Source: Streptomyces decoyicus
Lineage (GTDB): Bacteria > Actinomycetota > Actinomycetes > Streptomycetales > Streptomycetaceae
DNA length: 64,000 bases
Assembly (NCBI RefSeq): GCF_019880305.1
Contig: NZ_CP082301.1
Coordinates: 124,001 to 188,000 of the forward strand
Direction of reading: 5' to 3'
The notes under the pieces were generated by a model. The model had not been told where the DNA came from, ran no database searches, and saw nothing but the letters and a program-made list of their open reading frames with translations. Shown here piece after piece: positions 1 through 9,873 of this stretch (its first letter is position 1; every line of letters starts with the position of its first letter). Made by a program: the position numbers and the translations under genes.

Positions 1-1
1 G

Positions 2-187
2 ACCGCACCACGGCTCAGGGACCTGGTCTCCGCCCACCAACTGCGCTACGCCCTCCTCACCACGCGCCGCCCGTCGACACCGGCGTCGGTCTGGGTGAAG
101 AGAAGCTGCACCCCCGTCTCCCCCAAGGCCTACGGTCAGCTCTCGGACGGAAGCTTCACCCTCTACGACTGCGCTGGAGGCAAATGA
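2..187 (+). CDS. C-terminal end of an ArnT/GT39-type membrane glycosyltransferase (partial)
   Basis: An open frame enters from the left edge and ends at TGA 185-187, leaving the last 61 residues. The tail has an LRYALLTT strand, then VWVKRSC, and ends LYDCAGGK. This resembles the extracytoplasmic C-terminus of actinobacterial GT39/ArnT-like glycosyltransferases, where WV..C and LYDC are common end motifs. Such proteins use polyprenyl-phosphate sugars at the outer membrane face. All membrane helices and catalytic acidic residues lie outside the window, so the assignment rests on the tail alone. It is followed by about 650 bases without a convincing gene. Confidence 0.5.
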   Translation, partial: TAPRLRDLVSAHQLRYALLTTRRPSTPASVWVKRSCTPVSPKAYGQLSDGSFTLYDCAGGK

Positions 188-846
188 GCTCCTGAACAGG
201 GCGAGTTCCGCGGCCCACACACTCACGGATCGCGACGGCTCCCGTACGCAGGCGGCTGCATCGCCACTCCGTTTTCGGGACGGGCGACGGCTTCGCACAC
301 TCGCTGATGGGGCGTCACCTGCGTCGGTCAGTACCAGGGTTACGTGGCGCCCTCTGGACGCTCTGCAGGCGGCGGCCCAGATCGCCCTGCGCACCATGGG
401 GCCTCGAGCAGCGCCACCCTCTCTCGCCGGCCCCTACTGACCTATGCCGACAGTGCGCTCGGCTACATGGAAGAGCTCTGCTCGATCGCCCCGGGGGATT
501 CCGGGAGGGCGACCTGTGAGGGCGCGGCTGCCATACGGGACTGCGCCCTCGCCGTGCCGCGCGATCTCGGCCACGGCAGGCTCTGGGTCACTGCATCAAG
601 GATCTTCGAAACTTTAAGTTACCGGGCGGCAACCCCTTGACGTCATCCTCAGGGCGGGCAAAACTGCCGTCCTGCGGTCGACATTGTCGAACAGTGGATG
701 ACATCGGGGCAGAGTCGCTCCGATTGGTCTCCGCCGGAGTGCGTCGGCGAGCTGAATCGGCGCCGCCCCGTACCAGCTGGCTCCCACGTCGATCGAGCCC
801 AGCCGCCCCGCCCCCGCACCGTATTGAGCCGCTCCAGGAGCACACC
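188..846. other. Gene-free leader upstream of glpK
   Basis: Open frames on both strands here show no recognisable motifs, and the long one running into glpK lacks a ribosome-binding site at its first ATG. The stretch probably holds the glpK promoter and any GylR-type operator, but I could not pick a convincing -10/-35 pair or palindrome. Confidence 0.4.
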
Positions 847-2367
847 GTGACCCACGCGCGAACCGCCGGCCCGTTCATCGCCGCGATCGACCAGGGCACC
901 ACGTCAAGCCGATGCATCATCTTCGACCGGGACAGTCGGATCGTCTCCATCGACCAGAAGGAGCACGAGCAGATCTTCCCCCTGCCGGGCTGGGTGGAGC
1001 ACGATGCCAGCGAGATCTGGACCAACGTCGAGGAGGTCGTCGCCGGCGCCCTCGACAAAGCCGGGATCACCCGCGGCCTCAGAGCGATCGGCGTCACCAA
1101 CCAGCGCGAGACCACCGTCCTCTGGGACAAGAAGACCGGCGAGCCGGTGCACAACGCCATCGTCTGGCAGGACACCCGCACCGACGCGCTGTGCAAGGAG
1201 CTCGGCGGCGACGTCGGCCAGGACCGGTTCCGCCACGCGACCGGCCTGCCGCTGACCTCCTACTTCTCCGGCCCCAAGATCCGCTGGCTGCTGGACAACG
1301 TCGCCGGCCTGCGCGAGCGCGCCGAGCGCGGCGAGATCCTCTTCGGGACCATGGACTCCTGGGTCATCTGGAACCTCACCGGCGGCCCGTCCTGCGGCGT
1401 CCACGTCACCGACGTCACCAACGCCTCGCGCACCATGCTCATGAACCTGCACACCCTGGAGTGGGACGAGCGCCTCCTCGCCGCCATGGATATCCCGGCC
1501 GCCATCCTGCCGCGGATCCGCTCCTCCGCCGAGGTGTACGGCATGGCCGGCGGAGCCCTCTACGGCGTGCCGGTCGCCTCCGCGCTCGGCGACCAGCAGG
1601 CGGCGCTGTTCGGCCAGACCTGCTTCTCCGAAGGCGAGGCCAAGGCCACGTACGGCACCGGCACCTTCCTGCTGATGAACACCGGCCGCCGGCCCGTCCA
1701 CTCCCACAACGGGCTGCTGACCACGGTCGGCCACCGGATCGGCCGGCGAGCGCCGGTCTACGCGCTGGAGGGCTCCATCGCGGTCACCGGCTCGCTGGTC
1801 CAGTGGATGCGCGACCAGCTGGGCCTGATCGGCACCGCCGCGGAGATCGAGACGCTGGCGAGCTCGGTGGGGGACAACGGCGGCTGCTACATCGTCCCTG
1901 CCTTCTCCGGCCTGTTCGCCCCGTACTGGCGCTCCGACGCCCGCGGCGTGATCACGGGCCTGACCCGCTACGTCACCAAGCAGCACATCGCCCGCGCCGT
2001 GCTCGAGGCCACCGCATGGCAGACCCGCGAGATCGTCAACGCGATGCACAAGGACTCCGGCGTTGCCCTGACCTCACTGAACGTCGACGGCGGCATGACC
2101 TCCAACAACCTGCTGATGCAGACCATCTCGGACGTCCTGGACGCCCCTGTGGTGCGCCCGATGGTCGCCGAGACGACCTGCCTCGGCGCTGCCTACGCGG
2201 CCGGACTGGCCGTCGGCTTCTGGCCGGACACCGACGAACTGCGCGCCAACTGGCGCCGCGCCGCCGAGTGGACGCCCCGGATGGACGCGATCGAACGCGA
2301 CCACGCATACAAACTCTGGCTCAAGGCGGTCAAGCGGACCACGGGCTGGATCGAAGAGGAGCACTGA
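847..2367 (+). CDS. glpK: Glycerol kinase
   Basis: Phosphorylates glycerol to sn-glycerol 3-phosphate with ATP in the cytoplasm, the first step of glycerol catabolism. The 506-residue product has the FGGY kinase fold. The N-terminal phosphate-binding DQGTTSSR motif is near residue 16, followed by WVEHD, NQRETT and WQDTRT, and the C-terminal half has GGMTSNN and [10 protein letters not shown] chose GTG 847 because AGGAG lies 7 bases upstream and the product then starts just before the conserved AAIDQGTT; the frame is open further upstream but unlike the family there. Length is normal for GlpK. glpD follows after 7 bases, so the two form an operon feeding dihydroxyacetone phosphate into glycolysis. 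Nothing in this copy looks damaged. Confidence 0.95.
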   Translation: MTHARTAGPFIAAIDQGTTSSRCIIFDRDSRIVSIDQKEHEQIFPLPGWVEHDASEIWTNVEEVVAGALDKAGITRGLRAIGVTNQRETTVLWDKKTGEPVHNAIVWQDTRTDALCKELGGDVGQDRFRHATGLPLTSYFSGPKIRWLLDNVAGLRERAERGEILFGTMDSWVIWNLTGGPSCGVHVTDVTNASRTMLMNLHTLEWDERLLAAMDIPAAILPRIRSSAEVYGMAGGALYGVPVASALGDQQAALFGQTCFSEGEAKATYGTGTFLLMNTGRRPVHSHNGLLTTVGHRIGRRAPVYALEGSIAVTGSLVQWMRDQLGLIGTAAEIETLASSVGDNGGCYIVPAFSGLFAPYWRSDARGVITGLTRYVTKQHIARAVLEATAWQTREIVNAMHKDSGVALTSLNVDGGMTSNNLLMQTISDVLDAPVVRPMVAETTCLGAAYAAGLAVGFWPDTDELRANWRRAAEWTPRMDAIERDHAYKLWLKAVKRTTGWIEEEH

Positions 2368-2374
2368 GAAAGGT

Positions 2375-3661
2375 ATGAGCACCCTGCAGAGCGATCATCC
2401 CCTGGGCGCGCATCCGGGTCCCGGCCGAGCCGAGACCCGTGAACGACTGTCCAAGGCGGCGTACGACCTCCTGGTGATCGGTGGCGGAATCCTGGGCACC
2501 GCGGTGGCCTGGCACTCCGCGCAGTCCGGGCTGCGGGTGGCGATGGTGGACGCCGGCGACTTCACCGGTGCCACGTCCTCCGCCTCCTCCAAGCTCGCCC
2601 ACGGAGGTCTGCGCTACCTGCAGACCGGCGCGGTCAAACTGGTCGCGGAGAACCTCCACGAGCGGCGGGTGCCGGCCAAGGACGTGGCCCCCCACCTGGT
2701 CAACCCGCTCACCTTCTACCTGCCGGTCTACAAGGGCGGCCCGCACAGCGCGGCCAAGCTCGGTGCGGGCGTCTTCGCGTACTCGATGCTGTCGGCCTTC
2801 GGCGACGGCGTCGGGCGACTCATATCCCCCGCCGGGGCCGCGGCCGACCACCCCGGCCTGCGCACCGACGGCCTCAAGGCGGTCGCGGTCTACGGCGACC
2901 ACCAAGCCACGCCGATCGACAAGTACCGCCTCACCTTTGCCCTGCCGTGGGAGGACCAACTGCTGCTGGGCACCACCGAGGAGGCGTACGAGGGCGACCC
3001 GGCGGAGGTGCGCACCACCGGGGCCGACATCCAGCAGATCGTGGACGAGGCCGCGCTGTCGGTACGCGACGAGCACCTGTCGCACGACCTGACCACGTAC
3101 GCCTTCGCGGGTCTGCGGGCGCTGCCCGGCGGGCCGGGCGGGGTGGAGTCGGCACAACGCGAGACGGTCGTCACCGAAGGGCGCGGTGGCATGCTGCCGG
3201 TCGCGGGCGGCAAGTGGACGACCTACCGCCACATCGGCCGTACGGTGCTGCGGAAAGTGGCGCAGCTGCACCGCTCCCTCTCCGGCGATATGAAGCCGGT
3301 ATCCCACCCGCCACGACGGGTACCGCTGCCCGGCCTCGCCGACCCCAACGAGGTCGCGCACCGGCTGCTGGTCCACCGGGAGGCGGGCGCGCGGATGGAC
3401 CCGCTGACCGGGCGCCACCTGGCCACCCCTACGGGTCGCTGTCCTTCGACATCGCCCACCTGGTCAGCGAGGACCCGGCCCTGGGCGAGCGGATCCACTC
3501 CGATGGCCCGGAGATCTGGGCACAGGTCGTCTATGCGCGACCACGAGTGGGCGGAGGCCGTCGACGACGTGCTGCGCCGCCGTACGACGCTGGCCGTCCG
3601 CGGTCTCGGCACGGACGAGGTCCGCGCCGGCGTCCAGGACCTGCTTGTGCAGAAGGACTGA
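2375..3661 (+). pseudogene. glpD: Glycerol-3-phosphate dehydrogenase, internally deleted and frameshifted
   Basis: FAD-dependent glycerol-3-phosphate dehydrogenase, normally about 530-580 residues in actinobacteria; this frame has 428. The N-terminus is typical: VIGGGILGTAVA dinucleotide-binding loop near residue 34, then SSASSKLAHGGLRYL. At about 2903-2908 the sequence jumps from YGDHQ straight to ATPIDKYR, skipping roughly 110 residues that in the family include the MNDAR segment and the NATGPW FAD-contact region. A second defect lies at 3428-3535: the conserved YGSLSFDIAHLVSEDPALG stretch is in another frame, consistent with one base lost near 3430 and two near 3533, after which DHEWAE returns in frame. 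The protein could still be made but probably lacks activity. ATG 2375 has an upstream GAGAAAGG. It lies 7 bases after glpK. Confidence 0.85.
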
Positions 3662-3803
3662 TGCGGTGAAGGCACCGGACCGGAACCGACACCCGAGTGT
3701 GAATCCATCTTCAACGTCACGATCACACGGCGCCGTTGCCGAAGTGTCACCGGCCGACGGCAGCCCGTGCCGGGAGAATCGGACGCAGCCGCCGGAGGGA
3801 CAG

Positions 3804-4343
3804 ATGCCACACATATGGGGAGTGCGCACGACCTGGCGCACGGTCGGCGACGGCGAGTTCTTCTGCCCCGGCTGCGGCGGCGACCGTAGCTACTTGCGCC
3901 GCATCGGCCGCCATCGGTTCGCTCTCCTCGGCATCCCCCTCCTCCCCCGCGGCACCGCGGGAACCGTGGTCGAATGCGCCGCCTGCCGAACCTGCTTCCG
4001 GACCGACGTCCTCGGCCACCCCACCACCACCCGCTTCTCAGCGATGGTCCGCGACGCCGTGCACACCGTCGCCCTCGCCGTCCTCGCCGCCGGAAAGGAG
4101 GGCATCGATGGCAGCGGCACCGCGCTCACCATCGAACTCCACGAGGTCCTCGACCCGCTCGCCCCCCACCTGGCCCCCGCCGGGAGCGAGGACATCCTGC
4201 TGCAGGGCGCCCGCATCGCCCTGGCCGACGGGCCGTACACCCCCAGCGAGCACCAAACCCTGGCCACGGTCGGCCGGGCCCTGCTCCTCAGCCACGAGGA
4301 CACCGAACGACTGCTGGCCATCGCGGCCCGTACTCCGTCGTAA
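3804..4343 (+). CDS. TerB-family protein with N-terminal zinc ribbon
   Basis: A 179-residue cytoplasmic protein. ATG 3804 is preceded by GGAGGGA at 3794-3800; the longer open frame upstream has no such signal. Near the N-terminus a CPGC pair and later CAAC..C form a probable zinc ribbon (about residues 16-55). The rest is a helical segment typical of TerB/DjlA-like tellurite-resistance domains: FSAMVRDAVHTVALAVLAAG, an acidic middle, and ALADGPYTPSEHQTLATVGRAL near the end. TerB domains bind metals and are often found in stress-response modules, but here there are no other ter genes, so a role in tellurite resistance is not implied. Family assignment is by motif memory. Confidence 0.7.
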   Translation: MPHIWGVRTTWRTVGDGEFFCPGCGGDRSYLRRIGRHRFALLGIPLLPRGTAGTVVECAACRTCFRTDVLGHPTTTRFSAMVRDAVHTVALAVLAAGKEGIDGSGTALTIELHEVLDPLAPHLAPAGSEDILLQGARIALADGPYTPSEHQTLATVGRALLLSHEDTERLLAIAARTPS

Positions 4344-4464
4344 GGCGCCGTATGTGTCCTCTCCCTGACAGCGAGTGCGACGAACAGTGCGGCCGACCTC
4401 AGCGTAAGGAAGGAAGACGGCGTCAGGAAAACAACGCCGTCGCGACGGGAGAAGGGTCTCCCCC

Positions 4465-4695
4465 ATGCACCACGCGCACGCCAGCCCCTCCGCGACTGTC
4501 CCCCCGGGCCCCAAGGACGCGCCCCCGCCGGCACATCGACACCGGCGCCGCTTCTGCTTCCTGAACCAGGATGCCGGCACGCCGTGATCGCCCTGCCCGC
4601 CGAGAAGAGCCACGTGCGCACCGTACGCCGCTTCGTCCTGGCTCACCTGAACCGCTGGGGTGTGACCGAAGAAGACCGGGACCGCATCGACGCCG
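4465..4695 (+). pseudogene. Truncated, frameshifted ATP-binding (HATPase_c_2, anti-sigma-like) protein
   Basis: From ATG 4465 the frame encodes a proline-rich lead ending FCFLNQDAGTP at a stop near 4587. In the next frame, from about 4575, it continues as VIALPAEKSHVRTVRRFVLAHL NRWGVTEEDRD, which is how the N-terminus of many Streptomyces RsbW-like ATP-binding regulatory proteins begins. Homology stops near 4690, before the N-box and G-boxes that bind ATP. The remnant therefore has one frameshift and has lost about two thirds of the gene. It abuts the terminator of the transglutaminase gene on the other strand. Confidence 0.5.
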
Positions 4696-4716
4696 GCGTG
4701 TGGCGGGCTGGGGGGA

Positions 4717-4739
4717 GAGGGCCGGGTGACCCGGCCCTC
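4717..4739 (-). terminator. Terminator hairpin after the transglutaminase gene
   Basis: A perfect 10-bp GC-rich stem (GAGGGCCGGG/CCCGGCCCTC) with a 3-base loop lies 12 bases beyond the stop of the leftward transglutaminase gene. No U-run, as is usual in Streptomyces. Confidence 0.7.
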
Positions 4740-4750
4740 CTACCCGGCTG

Positions 4751-6004
4751 TTACGACCAGCCCTGCTTCACCTCGGCGGGGGCGGTGTTCCAGCTCTTGG
4801 GTATGAACGTGACGACGTAGGTTCCGCGGTCGAAATCCGCGTACCCGGCAGACCAGTTCCGGAACTTGCTCTCGTACACGTTCATGGGGCCCATGCCGCC
4901 ATTGGGCGCATGATAATGATTGGCATGGGTCCATATGGTTTTGTCGGCATCCGCTTCCGTCTGAGCCCCGAACCAGCCGTAGTCGAAATTGACCCAACTT
5001 TCGCCAGGTTGGGCGTGACTGCGCGGAACATTCCGGTCCTTCGACATGTCGACCAGGCCTGTGCCCTGGTCGGGGCGGAAGGCATCCGGGTCGCCGTACT
5101 TCCTCTTGTCAGAGGAGCCCCGCTGGTCCTGCCCGCTCCAGAAGTGTTTCGAGTAGACCACCGCCTTCATCTTGGATGGGTCGTAGTTGCCTCCATCCCT
5201 TTCCTTGAAGGACGGCGTATTCCTCAGCGCCGAGTAAAAGTTCGAGCGGCTGTCCTCGTAGCGCAGAGCGTCATTTTTGTTCGCGAGCTCTGTCTTGAGG
5301 TTGTCGATGTAAGTCCCCTCGTCGTGCGCATTATCCAGGGCCTTGTTCATGACGGACGCCACATCACGCGCCCGCTTGAAACCCTTCCCCTCGTCGAAAC
5401 TGTCCTTGACGATGCGCCCCTCAAACTCGGCTTGCGTCTCATTGGGGCGTGGTCTGCTGTTTTCCAGGTCACTCTTGTACTTGTTCTCATCGAAGAACGC
5501 GAACGCCAATTTGTTCGTCGGGTAGGGGCCCGAATTGACCCAGGTGATGCCGACGCAGCCGTAGGACAGCTCTTCTCGCTGCTCTTCGGTCATTTGCTGT
5601 TGGTTGCCGTCGCGGTGACTGTAGACCTGCTGCCACTTGCGTATGTAGTTGTTGACGACCGTAGTGGCCCTACCTCCGTAGGCCCGGTACACGTCAGGCA
5701 TCCGGTTGAGCGGCTCGGCGGGAGGGGTCACCCTCTCGTCGACAGCGTCGGGGGCCCGGAAGAGCGCACTGGCGCTCGACGGCAATTCCGCCAGAGAATT
5801 GCCAGGTTGACCCGCAGTCAGGGCTCTTTTGTTCAGCGCGTTGATGTTCTTGACGTCCTCCGCCGTCAGGCCGTGCGTTTCGGCGTAGGACCCCTCCCTT
5901 TCCCCGCCGCCGCTGGCGGCATGGCTGACCGACGGCATGACTCCAGCGGTGCATATCGCCGCACTCACAGTGGCGAAGGCGAGTAAACTACGACGTTTGT
6001 ACAT
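4751..6004 (-). CDS. Secreted microbial transglutaminase (protein-glutamine gamma-glutamyltransferase) precursor
   Basis: Calcium-independent transglutaminase that cross-links glutamine and lysine side chains outside the cell. The 417-residue product closely follows the Streptomyces mobaraensis enzyme. Signal peptide: about residues 1-29 (MYKRRSLLAF..., ending SHA). Pro-region: about 30-85. Mature enzyme begins near DERVTPP. The active-site cysteine is in SYGCVGITW (about residue 150), with the partner Asp in NFDYGWFG and His in THANHYH downstream. The end FIPKSWNTAP is characteristic. ATG 6004 is chosen because it starts the signal peptide and has AGGGAG upstream; the frame stays open further upstream. 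In the family, proteases remove the pro-peptide, and the enzyme acts during aerial development. It is a single transcription unit with its own terminator. Confidence 0.95.
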   Translation of the reverse strand: MYKRRSLLAFATVSAAICTAGVMPSVSHAASGGGEREGSYAETHGLTAEDVKNINALNKRALTAGQPGNSLAELPSSASALFRAPDAVDERVTPPAEPLNRMPDVYRAYGGRATTVVNNYIRKWQQVYSHRDGNQQQMTEEQREELSYGCVGITWVNSGPYPTNKLAFAFFDENKYKSDLENSRPRPNETQAEFEGRIVKDSFDEGKGFKRARDVASVMNKALDNAHDEGTYIDNLKTELANKNDALRYEDSRSNFYSALRNTPSFKERDGGNYDPSKMKAVVYSKHFWSGQDQRGSSDKRKYGDPDAFRPDQGTGLVDMSKDRNVPRSHAQPGESWVNFDYGWFGAQTEADADKTIWTHANHYHAPNGGMGPMNVYESKFRNWSAGYADFDRGTYVVTFIPKSWNTAPAEVKQGWS

Positions 6005-6264
6005 GAAAATCAGTAACTCCCTTGTTGTGGAATCTCGTGAAACGGGGCACACGAGCGAACGACGCAATGAGGGGTTTGCGGTAAGCAGCCGCTCCGTGAC
6101 CTCGGCCGCGCTGTCCCGGGTCGCTGCGCCGGGACAGGAAGGAACGCCGCCACGAGGCGGAAGGAGATGCGGCAAAGGCGGGAGACGGCGGTGGCGGCGC
6201 GGCCGTCGCCGGTCATGACCTGGTAGCCGGCGGGCGGCCCGGGGCGGGCGGCACCGGTGCCTCG

Positions 6265-6522
6265 CTACATCAGCGTCGCCGCCGAGGCGACGACGCGGGC
6301 CCGGCCCGGGGGGCCGAGGTCGCCGTAGCGGACCTCGCCGCGCGGATGGGAGTGCATGAAGTCGGTGTCGCCCCGGCGGACCTGGCCGGGATGGCCGACA
6401 GCGGCGGTCGCCGGGGCGACGGGGGCCGGGGCGGTCGCCTGGGCTCCCTGGGCGAGGGGCAGGGCGGGGGCGCCGGTCACGGCGACGGCAGGGAGAGCGC
6501 GGAAAGCGATGGGGCGTATCAC
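6265..6522 (-). CDS. Small exported protein of unknown function
   Basis: An 85-residue product from GTG 6522, with AGGAGC about 9 bases upstream. The N-terminus (RPIAFRALPAVAVTG followed by small residues ending GAQA) looks like a Sec signal peptide with a cleavage site near residue 28. The rest is alanine/proline-rich, then charged (RRGDTDF, HPRGEVRYGDLG). No family recognised. It lies upstream of the transglutaminase gene on the same strand, but the 260-base gap makes co-transcription uncertain. Confidence 0.4.
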   Translation of the reverse strand: MIRPIAFRALPAVAVTGAPALPLAQGAQATAPAPVAPATAAVGHPGQVRRGDTDFMHSHPRGEVRYGDLGPPGRARVVASAATLM

Positions 6523-6802
6523 GTATCGGCTCCTGGATGAGTGATCAGGTAGATACGAGCAGTGATCATGCCCCCGCGCCAACTCCCCGGCAACGTCGCG
6601 GTCTTACAATCGGCCAATCTGTCACGTAGGCCGTATCTGGCCATGCCTCCGAACCGCCCGCGGGGATGCGATGCGGCAGCGTTCCCCTGCAACTGGCGTG
6701 TGGTTCGCGGCGCGAGGCCGGTACCGATGTTGTCGAGAATCCCATGGTGCGGTTGAAGCCGTCGTCGACCGGGACGAAGAGTCCCATTCAGCGGGGTGAA
6801 CC

Positions 6803-6895
6803 GGCTACGGGAGCTCCGTCAACACGCTCGGGGCCGCAGTCGAACGGGCCATCGCCCACCTGAAGGACTGGAAGATCTTCGCCACCCGCTACGGG
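6803..6895 (+). pseudogene. Transposase C-terminal scrap
   Basis: The frame from 6803 reads GYGSSVNTLGAAVERAIAHL then KDWKIFATRYG. AVERAIAHLK-W-I-ATRY is the usual C-terminal DDE-region signature of IS5/DDE_4 transposases (the catalytic Glu is in VERAIA). Only about 30 residues survive. Confidence 0.5.
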
Positions 6896-7098
6896 AAGCA
6901 CCCACTGAAGCGGTGGTCCCGCCCAGCTCGCCGTCGAGCGCCTCGGTGCGGCCAATTGGCCCCGATGCGCCGGGCGGTGCGCACCGACAGAGCCCCATCA
7001 ACGGCAGCAGCGAGACAGCCAGGCACAGGCGCAGCACCGAGGAACGAGACGTCACATAAGGAATCGATCCGGTCGAGTGTGGGTCGGCAACTAGCGAT

Positions 7099-7794
7099 GT
7101 GCTGCTCCTGGGGTTCCAGCCTGCCGCTGACACTCCGTCCGGGCCGTCGTGGCCAGTCCGCCGTCTCCAATGGCCAGGGGTCTCCCTGTTCGAGTACCTC
7201 GCACTGTTCACCGGGCTGGGAATGACGCCGTTCGACCATGGTGGGTTCGACCCGTTCTTCCATGAGATCGTCGACGTCGAGCAAGCCGACGACCCGGCGG
7301 CCCCGATCCAGGTCACGCAGGTCGTGTGGCCGGGGCTGATGCTTGGCGACCTGCTCTTCAGCCGGGCCGGGGTCCGTGTCCGGGCCGGCAGAAAACACGC
7401 CCAGCGCGGCGTCGCCGACCGCTTCCCGCTGTACTGGACCTTCCGGCGCAACTACCGCCCGACGGTCGATGAGTCCCATGGATGGGGTTCCCACTCGCAG
7501 TGGGCCACCGACTTCCGCCTCGATTACCGTACGTCGACGTCCGTGCAGCTCAATGTCGCCGGAGACGTGGGCATCGACGTTCCGGGAGACCTCAATGAAC
7601 AAGCGGCGCAGTTGGCCTCCGGTGAACGGCGTGACCTCCTGCGTCACCGTTGCCTCCTGCGACCACCTGACGCCGCCGACGTGCTTGCCCAGATGCCCGG
7701 TTGGGAGAAGGAACTCAGCCTGTTCGCGTGGCGGCTACCCAGCTCGGACACCGGCGTCGCGCGGGCCACGGTAGGCGGAGAGCGCCGCGGGTGA
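7099..7794 (+). CDS. Conserved hypothetical protein
   Basis: Up to 231 residues; the coherent part begins near 7180 at SLFEYLALFTGLG and runs through FDHGGFDPFFHEIVDVEQ, VVWPGLMLGDLLFSRAG, PLYWTFRRNYRPTVD and WATDFRLDYRT to a WEKELSLFAWR tail. The regular, soluble composition and good codon bias suggest a real protein, but no family is recognised. The start is uncertain: ATG 7099 has no ribosome-binding site, and the residues before 7180 look like read-through of non-coding sequence. The natural start may have been lost at 7180, where GTC now stands. It sits between transposase and recombinase scraps, so 5' truncation is possible. Confidence 0.5.
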   Translation: MLLLGFQPAADTPSGPSWPVRRLQWPGVSLFEYLALFTGLGMTPFDHGGFDPFFHEIVDVEQADDPAAPIQVTQVVWPGLMLGDLLFSRAGVRVRAGRKHAQRGVADRFPLYWTFRRNYRPTVDESHGWGSHSQWATDFRLDYRTSTSVQLNVAGDVGIDVPGDLNEQAAQLASGERRDLLRHRCLLRPPDAADVLAQMPGWEKELSLFAWRLPSSDTGVARATVGGERRG

Positions 7795-8214
7795 AGCATG
7801 CCATCGCGGTCGGCGGGCTCACCGCGCCCACGCTTACGTCTACGCCCGGAATGCCTTCGGTCGCTCCGGGGACACCTCGGCCAGGGCTTTGGTGACCTCT
7901 TCGACGCCCGCCCGCAAGCCGTAGACGGGGGTGCGTCGGGCTGCTGGAGTCAGGACGTGTCGATGCCACCCGCGTCGACGGTGCCGAACCCGAGCTCGTC
8001 GATCAGAATTGTTCACAAGTGCACACATCGAGCGGAGGTGGCTGCTCAGCCCCTCCCGCTCTGGGGCCAACGGACCGCCTCGTCGACGAGGGCCGGCCGG
8101 ATGGGTTTCCATTCGTAAACCGCGCAGTCGGTCTGTTCATTTCTTGTTGAAGGCCCACCCCAGTTCCCTGCGCGGAGCCGTTGCCGGCACACCACGCAGG
8201 TCCTGGACAAAGGC
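7795..8214. other. Intergenic stretch without a convincing gene
   Basis: Several open frames exist on both strands, but none has both a ribosome-binding site and protein-like composition. A leftward frame ending near 7840 with GLRAGVEEVTKALAEVSPE could be a scrap of a helical protein; nothing more can be said. Confidence 0.35.
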
Positions 8215-8772
8215 TCAGCCGTGCCAGGTACCGCCTGGCGCAGGCGGTACCTGCTCTGGTACGGCAGTCGGCTGTAACAGCCTTGTGCGAAAGGCACTTT
8301 GTCCAGCAGCGCCGCCAGCGGCCGGACACAGCTGTCGGTTTTGGGCGATGTACACCTCACTGACCTGCCAGGGAACTCGCAAGAGATCGCCCCCCGGTGG
8401 GGCAGGGCCGTGGGCGGTGAGGTGGTCGGCGAGTGCGGTGAGTTCGGCGGCGTCGCGGCCGGGCCGCTTCATCTCGCACACGGTGAAGATGGCCCGGCAG
8501 TGCGGAGCGTGCGCCTTGACCTCCCGCGCCGTTCGCAGCGCCTCCTCGAACCGGGGACGGACTCGCACCCGGGTACTGATCTTCTCGCTGAAGATCTTGT
8601 CCCTCGGGATGCCGCGCTTGCTCAGCGCGTCGAGCTGGGAGTCGAGTTCCTGCCCAAGGGTCGAGCATCTCGCGTACCCGATGCGGATGTCTGCGCTCGG
8701 CAGGTCCGGGTCGATCGGCGCCGGCGGCGGGGTGCCGGGCCGCCATGGCCTCATGGGCCCGGATTTTCGCAC
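8215..8772 (-). pseudogene. Truncated serine recombinase (resolvase family)
   Basis: Residues 29-122 match the catalytic domain of Tn3-type resolvases and invertases: RIGYARCSTLGQELDSQLDAL carries the nucleophilic serine in RCST, followed by FSEKIST and R.RFEEAL. Homology stops after ALADHLTAHG. The family continues there with the E-helix and a DNA-binding helix-turn-helix; here the frame runs on as unrelated proline-rich sequence. The product would therefore be inactive. It is probably part of the same decayed Tn3-type element whose transposase scrap lies at 10.6-11.1 kb. Confidence 0.7.
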
Positions 8773-9024
8773 AATGCAAGTCTCGGAGGGGGTCCGTCCC
8801 GCTTTTGCGTGAGAACGGTTTCTGAGAGCCGATCAAGGGGCGGACGGGGTCCGGTGGCCGTTTCTTGATCTTGCTCACACAAAGGACGAGATCGCCATGG
8901 GGTGGTTGGCGGAGGAGCCGTAAGGCGTCACCAGAATCTGCATGGCGATGATAAAAATCGACGCCGTGTAGAATTTGAGGTGAGGGAGCAACCAGGCTCC
9001 TTCCGAGTCCCAGCTGGAGGAACA

Positions 9025-9873
9025 ATGCAGGAACAGAAGTGGCTCATCACCGGCGTCAGCACGGGCCTCGGACGTGCCTTCGCCCAAGCGGCCCTGGCCG
9101 CCGGGCACACCGTCGTCGGTACAGTCCGCTCGGAGAAGGACCTGCGGGCCTTCGAAGAGCTCGAACCCGGGCACGCTCACGGCCGCATCCTGGACGTGAC
9201 GGACGGCGACGCCGTCTCGAATGTGATCACAGAGGTAGAGCAGAGCGTCGGAGCTTTGGATGTCGTCATCGCCAACGCCGGCTACGGCCTGGAGGGCACC
9301 TTCGAGGAGACGCCGCTGGCCGAGGTGCGGCGGCAATTCGAGGTCAACGTACTCGGGGCAGTGGCCACCCTGCAGTCAGCACTGCCCCACATGCGCCGGC
9401 GTCGCCGCGGACACCTGATGGCTGTCACCTCCATGGGCGGGCTCATGGCCGTGCCCGGCATGTCCGCCTACTGCGGCAGCAAGTTCGCGCTGGAAGGCAT
9501 CCTTGAGGCGCTGGGCAAGGAGGTCGCGCAGTTCGGGATCCACGTGACGGCGATCGAGCCCGGCTCCTTCCGCACCGACTGGGCCGGACGGTCCATGACA
9601 CGCACCGCGCAGTCCATCGACGACTACGACGAGCTGTTCACCCCCATCCGCGAAGCGCGGCAGAAGGCAAGCGGGAACCAACTGGGCAACCCGGCCAAGG
9701 CCGGGGAAGCCGTCGTGCACATCACGACGGTGGACCAGCCGCCGGCCCACCTCGTCCTGGGCTCGGACGCGCTACGACTGGTCACCGCCGCGCGCACGGC
9801 CGTGGACGAGGACATCCGCACATGGGAGACGCTCTCCCGTACGACCGACTTCGCCGAGGGTGCTCAGCTCTGA
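9025..9873 (+). CDS. Short-chain dehydrogenase/reductase
   Basis: A 282-residue cytoplasmic NAD(P)-dependent oxidoreductase of the classical SDR type. The cofactor motif is GVSTGLG (residues 10-16), NAG is in VIANAGYG, and the catalytic Tyr-Lys pair is in YCGSK after a serine in VTSMGG. PGSFRTDWAG follows, which in the family shapes the substrate loop. ATG 9025 has GGAGG 5 bases upstream. The TetR gene overlaps its stop by one base (TGATG), so both are co-transcribed and probably translationally coupled; the regulator likely controls this operon. The substrate cannot be inferred. Confidence 0.9.
   Translation: MQEQKWLITGVSTGLGRAFAQAALAAGHTVVGTVRSEKDLRAFEELEPGHAHGRILDVTDGDAVSNVITEVEQSVGALDVVIANAGYGLEGTFEETPLAEVRRQFEVNVLGAVATLQSALPHMRRRRRGHLMAVTSMGGLMAVPGMSAYCGSKFALEGILEALGKEVAQFGIHVTAIEPGSFRTDWAGRSMTRTAQSIDDYDELFTPIREARQKASGNQLGNPAKAGEAVVHITTVDQPPAHLVLGSDALRLVTAARTAVDEDIRTWETLSRTTDFAEGAQL

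Noticed and set aside
904..2049. Long leftward open frame (about 380 codons) opposite glpK
   Set aside because: It is the mirror of a strongly biased GC-rich coding region; its Val/Gly/Asp/Ala-rich product has no motifs and no ribosome-binding site.
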